From positions 1 to 11,649 of the forward strand of contig JANYLE010000093.1 in the NCBI GenBank assembly GCA_025363795.1: a stretch of DNA of 11,649 bases. Reading direction: 5' to 3'. Under the pieces are notes generated by a model that searched no databases, was not told where the DNA came from, and saw only the letters and a list, made by a program, of their open reading frames with translations. The stretch comes from Mariniphaga sp. Lineage in GTDB: Bacteria > Bacteroidota > Bacteroidia > Bacteroidales > Prolixibacteraceae. Below are positions 6,371 to 11,649 of the stretch, piece after piece (the first letter of the stretch is position 1; each line of letters starts with the position of its first letter). The position numbers and the translations under genes were made by a program.

Positions 6371-7366
6371 TTAATCGTCTCTTTTTTCAAGGAGCTTTGT
6401 TGTAATCATTTTCAGGTCAACAAATGGATATTTATTTTGTAATATATGCGTTTTGTCCAGCTGGTTTTCAATGAATGAAATATAGGCTGTCCGATTGGTA
6501 TTCAACGGTCTGTGATTAAGTGCCGGAATGAGTTTTGCAAGTTCAGCTGAAATTGTTTTTGCTTCATGATCAAGAATTGCAGTCATAAATTTTTCGCGGA
6601 TAAATTCTGTGGCAACTTCGCTCAGATGGGTCATATCAGAAGCATAAAAGCGATAGTCGCGCAATTCGTCAAGTACGAGTTCATACGAAGGAAAATAGGT
6701 GATAGTTTCGTTGCCAAATTCAGAAATTAGCTCTTCGATGGCTATGATTAATAACGATTTACTTATTTGATTCTCATGAGCCCCATCTTTCAAATGCCGA
6801 ATCGGACTTACTGTGAAAACTATCTGAAGATCCGGATTTAGCTTTTTCAGCTCAACGATTATTGGAATCCAGGTGGCCGTTATTTGTCCAATGGACAGTC
6901 GGAAACGATCAAATGTTGTAGATGGGAGTTTATGACAGTTCGAAACAACAGTTCCGATTTCTTTATGTTTAAATACCCATGAGGTGCCAAATGTGATAAA
7001 CAGGTGGCTACACCCTTTTAATGCGGTTAATGCTTCTGCCGATTGGGTATTGATTTCGGAGAGCATTTTATCCGGATCAGGATTGGAATACCGGCTGTGA
7101 TGACTAAAGCTGTTGTACAACCCGTTAGAAAAGAAAAGATCCTGTTCAGTGAACTTCTTATCTGACAGGATGTGCGTCAGGCTGTTAGAAATTGAAATCG
7201 GATTGTACAAAATCCCGAAAGGGTTAACCATGATGGGAAAACAAAGCTCCTGAAGAAAGGTTCCGATATTTTCGGCAAAACAAGAACCGATCATCATGGT
7301 TTGATGACGATAGCCCATCTTAATTTTGAATTCGGGTAAATCAACCTCTGTCCTGAATTTTATCAT
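6371..7366 (-). CDS. GSCFA-domain protein (SGNH-hydrolase-like)
   Basis: A 331-residue protein with the family-defining GSCFAE motif at residues 27-32. S28 fits the nucleophile position of SGNH/GDSL-type esterases, and D244-M-T-H247 fits their D-x-x-H block. Further conserved-looking segments are FITFGTSWVF (123-132) and FTVSPIRH (184-191). No signal peptide or membrane segment is evident. The family is common in Bacteroidota and its substrate is not established; esterase or acyl-hydrolase activity is an inference. I chose the ATG at 7366, not the TTG at 7384, because it overlaps the hydrolase stop as ATGA, is preceded by AGAAGGA, and gives the usual MIKFRTEV beginning. The overlap with the alpha/beta hydrolase gene implies co-translation, so the two may act on related substrates. 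Confidence 0.85.
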   Translation of the reverse strand: MIKFRTEVDLPEFKIKMGYRHQTMMIGSCFAENIGTFLQELCFPIMVNPFGILYNPISISNSLTHILSDKKFTEQDLFFSNGLYNSFSHHSRYSNPDPDKMLSEINTQSAEALTALKGCSHLFITFGTSWVFKHKEIGTVVSNCHKLPSTTFDRFRLSIGQITATWIPIIVELKKLNPDLQIVFTVSPIRHLKDGAHENQISKSLLIIAIEELISEFGNETITYFPSYELVLDELRDYRFYASDMTHLSEVATEFIREKFMTAILDHEAKTISAELAKLIPALNHRPLNTNRTAYISFIENQLDKTHILQNKYPFVDLKMITTKLLEKRDD

Positions 7367-8193
7367 ATTCCTTCTTTTATCCAATCAATTATAAAATCCA
7401 TTACTTCGTCGCTTCTCTCTGAATTGTGCAATTGGTGGCCAGCATATTCCCATTCACGGTAATTGACCTGCCCAGGTGATCCGACATATAAATTTCGCGT
7501 TGCTTCACCATCCATGATACGATCATCTCTCCCTTGCATCAGCAATAAAGGGGTTTCAATTTCGCTGAAATGGGCTGAGATTCGTTTTATTTCCTTTTCG
7601 ACCTCTGTAAAGAGTCTGGGCGATATTCTGTTATGAACAAAGCTGTCTTTATCTCTTTTTTCGCAAAAACCATCAATCGTGGAGAAATCAGAGGAGTGAA
7701 GTCCGGTTCTGTAGGTCAGAAATGGCGCAATCCTGTTGGTAGTTGTAATCAGGGCGGTTAGTAATTTTCCTGGAGGTTTATTCAGTTGAAGCCATGGCGA
7801 AGTTGCAATGGCCAAATCGGGCAATGTTTCGGACCTGAGGATATAACTTAATACCATGGTTGCTCCCAGACTATGTCCATACAGCACGACAGGAATTCCC
7901 GGAAAAAGTTCTCTTGTTTTTTCGTGTAGCAAGGTTACGTCTTTCAAAAGATCGTCAAATCTTCTGATCACGCCGCGTCTTCCCTGTGATCGGCCGTGAC
8001 CACGAAAGTCGAAGGTAAGAACAGCAACGTTTCGCGCAGTAAGTAATGAAAACCATTCGTCGTACCTCCGGCAGTGATCACCATAACCATGAATAAAGGC
8101 AACAACTGCTTCCGGCCGATCATTTGAGGGCCATTGCAGGGCGTAAATATCAAGCCCCTCGAACGATTTCCATTTATATTCTGTTAAAGACAT
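7363..8193 (-). CDS. Alpha/beta hydrolase, monoacylglycerol-lipase/serine aminopeptidase S33-like
   Basis: A 276-residue alpha/beta hydrolase of the Hydrolase_4 type. The oxyanion-hole block is HGYGDH (35-40), the nucleophile elbow GHSLG (106-110) carries S108, the acid is D224 in GRDDR, and the histidine is H253 in AGHQLH. The nearest characterised groups are monoacylglycerol lipases and lysophospholipases, so a lipid or short ester substrate is likely but not proven. No signal peptide is visible, so it is predicted cytosolic. A TTG at 8241 would extend it by 16 residues and overlap the queG stop, but the ATG at 8193 gives the family's normal start (MSLTEYKWKSFEGL). It lies 44 bases after queG and shares ATGA with the GSCFA gene downstream. 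Confidence 0.88.
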   Translation of the reverse strand: MSLTEYKWKSFEGLDIYALQWPSNDRPEAVVAFIHGYGDHCRRYDEWFSLLTARNVAVLTFDFRGHGRSQGRRGVIRRFDDLLKDVTLLHEKTRELFPGIPVVLYGHSLGATMVLSYILRSETLPDLAIATSPWLQLNKPPGKLLTALITTTNRIAPFLTYRTGLHSSDFSTIDGFCEKRDKDSFVHNRISPRLFTEVEKEIKRISAHFSEIETPLLLMQGRDDRIMDGEATRNLYVGSPGQVNYREWEYAGHQLHNSERSDEVMDFIIDWIKEGI

Positions 8194-8237
8194 ATAGCAG
8201 TATCGGAGAGAAATAAATCGATACAGCAAATGTACTA

Positions 8238-9176
8238 TCAAATTTTTTCATTCAGATAGCTGATATTTCTCATGATTCGGTCAAAACCTGCCCGTTCAAA
8301 CGCCGTGTGCCTGAATGTTTTACTAAAAGTGTCGCGATTAAGTTCTGGCCAATCTTTCTTTTTCATTTCAAGCAATCCTTCAACGGGTTTAAAATCATTG
8401 CTTTGATTTGGTTTCGCTTTTTTATTCCACGGACAGACATCCTGGCAAATATCGCATCCGAAAATCTTATGCTGTAACTTTCCAAGGATTTCTATCGGGA
8501 CATCCTCTTTATTCTCAATGGTATGAAAGGAGATACATTTTCGGGCGTCAATTACGCGTGGGGCCACAATTGCGCTGGTCGGACAAGCGTCGATACAACG
8601 GGAACAACTTCCACAAAAGTCGCCCGTAAATGGGGAATCGTAATTGAATTCAATATCTACAATTAATTCACCTATAAAGACATAGCTTCCAAATTCTTTG
8701 GAGATAAGTAGTGAGTTTTTGCCGATCCATCCTAATCCTGCCGCCTTCGCCAAGGGGCGTTCAAGTACTGGTGCGGAATCGACAAATGCCCTTCCCCGAC
8801 AGGGAGAAATTTCGGATTGGATGAATATTAAAAGATTATTAAGCTTTTCTTTTACAACCAAATGATAGTCTTTTCCGTAGGCATATTTCGAAATTACAGG
8901 TGCTGCCTGGTCAGCTTGTTTTTCGGAGGGAAAGTAATTAATCAGGACAGAAATCACCGATTTTGCCCCTTCTTCGATTTTCGCGGGATCGAGTCGTTTC
9001 TCGAAGTGATTGCCCATATATCCCATCGAACCATTCATCCCGGCGAGCAGCCATTGTTGCAATCGCTCCCGCTCTTCATCGAGCGTTCTGACCGCTGAAA
9101 TACCGCATGCCGAAAATCCAAGCTCCAAGGCTCGCTGCTTAACCTGACGGCTTGCTATTTCGCTGAGATTGTTCAA
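8238..9176 (-). CDS. queG: Epoxyqueuosine reductase
   Basis: A 312-residue protein that fits QueG, the last enzyme of queuosine synthesis, which reduces epoxyqueuosine in tRNA to queuosine using cobalamin and two [4Fe-4S] clusters. The N-terminal part (1-180) is the cobalamin-binding domain, with D133 in RAFVDSAPVLERPLA as the probable catalytic acid. Cluster cysteines are C188, C191, C194 and C198 (CGSCSRCIDACP), C214, and C241, C244 and C248 (CDICQDVCPWN). The length is slightly short compared with enterobacterial QueG (about 380) because C-terminal repeats are lacking, as is usual for the shorter Gram-positive and Bacteroidota form. No ATG is available before residue 47, so a TTG at 9176 is the likely start. 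It follows the iron-sulfur assembly genes, which would supply its clusters. Confidence 0.93.
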   Translation of the reverse strand: MNNLSEIASRQVKQRALELGFSACGISAVRTLDEERERLQQWLLAGMNGSMGYMGNHFEKRLDPAKIEEGAKSVISVLINYFPSEKQADQAAPVISKYAYGKDYHLVVKEKLNNLLIFIQSEISPCRGRAFVDSAPVLERPLAKAAGLGWIGKNSLLISKEFGSYVFIGELIVDIEFNYDSPFTGDFCGSCSRCIDACPTSAIVAPRVIDARKCISFHTIENKEDVPIEILGKLQHKIFGCDICQDVCPWNKKAKPNQSNDFKPVEGLLEMKKKDWPELNRDTFSKTFRHTAFERAGFDRIMRNISYLNEKI

Positions 9177-9227
9177 CCTGGGGCGTTTTAGTTCAAGGGA
9201 AATCGATCGGTAAAGGTTTTAAATCAA

Positions 9228-9251
9228 ATGCACTTACATTCGAAAGTGCAT
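9228..9251. repeat. 8-bp inverted repeat between DUF59 gene and queG
   Basis: ATGCACTT (9228-9235) and AAGTGCAT (9244-9251) are perfect inverted copies around 8 bases. On the minus strand the hairpin starts 20 bases after the DUF59 stop and is followed by TTTGATTTAAAA, a weak U-rich tail. It may be a partial terminator or mRNA processing hairpin between the suf genes and queG, or a binding site. Confidence 0.45.
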
Positions 9252-9270
9252 GAGTATATTAACCTGTTTT

Positions 9271-9573
9271 TTACATAAAGCCAAGTTCGAGACGGGCCTC
9301 TTCGGACATCATTGATTTGTCCCAGGCGGGTTCGAAGGTGATCTCAACTTTGCATGATTCTATCCCCTCGACCTTTTTCGACATATATTCTACATCAGCG
9401 AGAATCATGTCGGCAGCCGGACAGTTGGGAGCGGTAAGTGTCATCAATACCTTTGCTTCATTGTCTTCTATATCAACGCTGTATACCAATCCCAAATCGT
9501 AAATATTTACCGGAATTTCAGGGTCGAACACCTCTTTCAGGTTTTCGATGATTAAATCTATTCTTGCGTCCAT
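9271..9573 (-). CDS. DUF59/MIP18-family Fe-S assembly protein (SufT/PaaD-like)
   Basis: A 100-residue protein made up of one DUF59 domain. It has the signature DPEIPVNIYDLGLVY at 17-31, LTAPNCPAAD at 46-55 with the conserved C51, and the C-terminal FEPAWDKSMMSEEARLELGF at 80-99. Members act in iron-sulfur cluster maturation or delivery to target proteins. Bacteroidota commonly carry this gene at the end of the suf operon, as here, so it is probably the SufT-like factor, though the symbol is not certain. The ATG at 9573 is preferred over an upstream in-frame start at 9615 inside sufE. It lies 4 bases after the sufE stop and gives the typical N-terminus. Confidence 0.9.
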   Translation of the reverse strand: MDARIDLIIENLKEVFDPEIPVNIYDLGLVYSVDIEDNEAKVLMTLTAPNCPAADMILADVEYMSKKVEGIESCKVEITFEPAWDKSMMSEEARLELGFM

Positions 9574-9577
9574 TTTG

Positions 9578-10006
9578 TTATTTTTTTGCTGAAATTTTCT
9601 CGTACGCCAGGGCATACAATTTCATTTGTTTAACCATTGCGAGAAGACCATTTGAACGGGTGGGGGAGAGATGCTGCCTTAACCCGATCTCGTCGATGAA
9701 TTTTGGTTCGGAAGCGAGGATTTCCATTGGTGTACGATCGGAATAGATTCTCAGCAATAATGCAACTAATCCTTTAACAATCAGGGCATCGCTTTCTGCT
9801 TCAAATTTAATTTTACCATCAGTGAATTCCTGATGGAGCCAAACTCTCGACTGGCATCCCCGAATCAAATTGCTTTCAATCTTATATTTCGGATCGATTG
9901 GTGCAAGTTCATTTCCAATTTCAATAAGATAGGCATATTTATCCATCCAATCCTCAAATCCTGAAAACTCTTCAACAATCTCCTGCTGTATTTCGTCTAT
10001 TGTCAT
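9578..10006 (-). CDS. sufE: Cysteine desulfuration protein SufE
   Basis: A 142-residue SufE-fold protein. C51 in IRGCQSRVW is the conserved cysteine that accepts persulfide sulfur from SufS and passes it to the SufBC2D scaffold. Family features also include the acidic N-terminal helix, GFEDWMDKYAYLIEIG at 16-31 and LYALAYEK near the end. The length is typical. It starts 9 bases after the sufS stop and is followed 4 bases later by the DUF59 gene, a tight operon arrangement. Confidence 0.95.
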   Translation of the reverse strand: MTIDEIQQEIVEEFSGFEDWMDKYAYLIEIGNELAPIDPKYKIESNLIRGCQSRVWLHQEFTDGKIKFEAESDALIVKGLVALLLRIYSDRTPMEILASEPKFIDEIGLRQHLSPTRSNGLLAMVKQMKLYALAYEKISAKK

Positions 10007-10015
10007 TTCAACTAT

Positions 10016-11257
10016 TTATTTGCTGTTCATGTTCATTGTTCCGAACATTGCTTTCAACCGGATCAATGCTTTGTATAGCGTCTCGATTTCATCCATGGTG
10101 TTGTAAAAAGAGAACGAGACGCGAACCATATTTTCAACGTTATAATGATCCATCACAGGATCTGCGCACAGACGACCTGTCCGAACTGCAATACCCAGTT
10201 GGTCAAGCAATGTGCCGAGGTCGAAAGGATGGATGCCATCGATATTAAAACAGATCACACCGGCTTTCTGCTGCGCTTCGCCATAGATTTTCAACCCTTC
10301 GATCTGTTTTAATTTTGCAGTTGCAGCAATTAAAAGTTGATGTTCGTAGTCGGCAAGTATTTGATGGTCATAACCCTGCACATATTGTATTGCGGCTGCT
10401 AATCCAATGGCTCCTACATAATCCGGCGTTCCGGCTTCAAATTTATAGGGAAGCTGATTATAGGTTGTCTTTGCAAACGTCACCCGATCAATCATTTCGC
10501 CACCTCCAAGGAAAGGAGGCATCTGGTCAAGCCATTTTCGTTTTCCATAAAGAACCCCAATTCCCGTAGGACCATACATTTTGTGCCCTGAAAAGGCATA
10601 GAAATCACAATCAAGCGCCTGTACATCAATTTTAAAGTGAGGAGCACTTTGTGCGCCATCGACTAAAACCGGTACTTTTCTCAGGTGAGCCTTCGCTATA
10701 ATCTCAGCAATTGGATTGACGGTTCCCAAGGTATTGGAAACATGGGCAACCGCCAGAATTTTTGTTTTCTCAGTTATAAGGCTGTCCAACAACTCAATTT
10801 GCAACTCCCCATTATTTGAAAAGGGGAGTACCTTGAGGATTGCGCCCTTTCGTTCGCACATCATTTGCCAGGGAACAATATTGGCATGATGCTCCATTTC
10901 GGTCACGATTACTTCATCACCTGCACCGATAAATGCTTCACCGAATGAGAAGGCCACAAGATTGATCGATTCGGTCGTTCCATGCGTAAAGATGACCTCT
11001 CCCACTTCCGCTGCATTAAGATATTTACGGACTGTTTCCCTGCTTGCCTCAAAAGCTTCTGTTGTTTTATTGGCAAGGGTATGCGTGGCCCGGTGGATAT
11101 TTCCGTTGGTCCTTAGGGAAAACTCATTCATCCGTTCAATTACCTGAACAGGTCGGTGACTGGTTGCTGCGTTGTCGAAATAGATCAAAGGTTTGCCGTT
11201 GACCAGTTGGTCAAGGATCGGAAAATCTTTGCGTATCTGTGAAATATCAGGGATCAT
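10016..11257 (-). CDS. sufS: Cysteine desulfurase SufS (PLP-dependent)
   Basis: A 413-residue fold-type I aminotransferase-like enzyme that takes sulfur from L-cysteine as a persulfide for iron-sulfur assembly. Visible marks are IYFDNAATSHRP (25-36), THGTTESINLVA (91-102), the PLP-stacking EMEHHAN (120-126), VDGAQSAPH (199-207), FSGHKMYGPTGIG (222-234) with K226 forming the PLP aldimine, and AVRTGRLCADP (357-367) with catalytic C364 in the short, group II-type loop. Many SufS proteins have HH before that Cys where this one has RL. The ATG at 11257 follows the sufD stop by 37 bases and sufE comes next, so sulfur transfer partners are co-expressed. A 14-residue Met/Asn-rich C-terminal extension is present. 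Confidence 0.95.
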   Translation of the reverse strand: MIPDISQIRKDFPILDQLVNGKPLIYFDNAATSHRPVQVIERMNEFSLRTNGNIHRATHTLANKTTEAFEASRETVRKYLNAAEVGEVIFTHGTTESINLVAFSFGEAFIGAGDEVIVTEMEHHANIVPWQMMCERKGAILKVLPFSNNGELQIELLDSLITEKTKILAVAHVSNTLGTVNPIAEIIAKAHLRKVPVLVDGAQSAPHFKIDVQALDCDFYAFSGHKMYGPTGIGVLYGKRKWLDQMPPFLGGGEMIDRVTFAKTTYNQLPYKFEAGTPDYVGAIGLAAAIQYVQGYDHQILADYEHQLLIAATAKLKQIEGLKIYGEAQQKAGVICFNIDGIHPFDLGTLLDQLGIAVRTGRLCADPVMDHYNVENMVRVSFSFYNTMDEIETLYKALIRLKAMFGTMNMNSK

Positions 11258-11294
11258 TTTTAAATATTAAATATATAGTGATATAAATGGCGGA

Positions 11295-11649
11295 TTATCG
11301 GATGCAATCCATCGCGCAGGAGTGACATTTTGATACTTCACCCCTCAGCCTTTTATTCACCAATTTGTCGATCATCACGCGTAACTGGTCCACCTTGACC
11401 TCGGCGAGGACTTCGTGCGCAAATGCAAACATTAACATCAATCTGGCCTCTTTTTCGTTAATTCCCCTTGTTTGGAGATAGAAAAGAGCCTCTTCGTCGA
11501 TCCGGCCGACTGTAGCTCCATGCGAACACTTTACATCATCATTGTCAATGACCAGCTGCGGTTTGGTATTCATTTTTGCAGCATTCGTCAGCAACACATT
11601 GTTATTCCGCTGATAAGCTTCGGTCTTAATCGCATGTGGCGCAACATGA
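11295..11649 (-). CDS. sufD: Fe-S assembly scaffold protein SufD, C-terminal fragment
   Basis: The frame is open to the right edge and gives 117 residues of the SufB/SufD family C-terminus. It includes HVAPHAIKTEAYQRNNNVLL, KMNTKPQL and the block at 11505-11543 with DVKCSHGATVG, then DEEALFYLQTRGI. These are the beta-helix end and helical tail by which SufD joins SufB and SufC. The CSHGATVG region carries the conserved Cys and His used at the SufB-SufD interface. The apparent GTG start at 11597 is only an internal codon; the real start lies outside the window. It precedes sufS by 37 bases, so sufB and sufC probably lie to the right. Confidence 0.93.
   Translation of the reverse strand, partial: HVAPHAIKTEAYQRNNNVLLTNAAKMNTKPQLVIDNDDVKCSHGATVGRIDEEALFYLQTRGINEKEARLMLMFAFAHEVLAEVKVDQLRVMIDKLVNKRLRGEVSKCHSCAMDCIR

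Noticed and set aside
9271..9615. A longer DUF59 protein starting at 9615
   Set aside because: The extra 14 residues overlap the end of sufE and are not part of the family; the ATG at 9573 gives the normal length.
1..11649. CRISPR arrays, tRNA or rRNA genes, insertion sequences, phage genes
   Set aside because: I found no spaced direct repeats, cloverleaf or rRNA-like segments, transposase motifs or terminal repeats; apart from the left 650 bases the window is ordinary chromosomal gene content.

Overview
The window looks like one strand of a Bacteroidota (probably Bacteroidales-type) genome or metagenome contig. The evidence is moderate GC, no strong Shine-Dalgarno sites before most genes, and the gene content: a sufD-sufS-sufE-DUF59 iron-sulfur operon, a GSCFA-domain protein, and a debranching enzyme/GT4 glycosyltransferase/GH57 amylase/phosphorylase glycogen cluster with the protein sequences expected of that phylum. 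Every credible gene is on the minus strand, so transcription runs from right to left.

Reading in the direction of transcription. Positions 11649-9271: the 3' part of sufD, then sufS, sufE and a DUF59/SufT-like gene, closely packed, for iron-sulfur cluster assembly. Positions 9176-6371: queG (an iron-sulfur and cobalamin enzyme of queuosine synthesis), an alpha/beta hydrolase and a GSCFA hydrolase-like protein; the last two share an ATGA stop/start overlap. Positions 6370-1488: a probable promoter, then the glycogen genes for debranching enzyme (GH133 type), GT4 glycosyltransferase and GH57 amylase; the last two also share an ATGA overlap. A 361-base AT-rich gap holds a perfect 13-bp inverted repeat and a probable promoter, and is followed by the start of glgP.

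The left 650 bases do not belong to this genome by appearance. At about position 650-661 the glgP reading frame switches within one codon from textbook phosphorylase sequence to an unrelated glycine-rich protein, and base composition rises sharply (22 G/C in 721-780, 33 in 541-600, 41 in 1-60). The foreign part has its own stop codon, a good rho-independent terminator and the start of a lipoprotein gene. A chimeric assembly join is the simplest explanation; a real recombination event is the alternative.

The most interesting biology is in the glycogen cluster. Both the GH57 protein and the debranching enzyme align over their whole length with the usual Bacteroidota proteins, but each is changed at motifs that are normally invariant. 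The GH57 protein also carries a coiled coil and a lysine-rich 14-residue repeat at its C-terminus. This suggests altered specificity or a non-standard role for the cluster.
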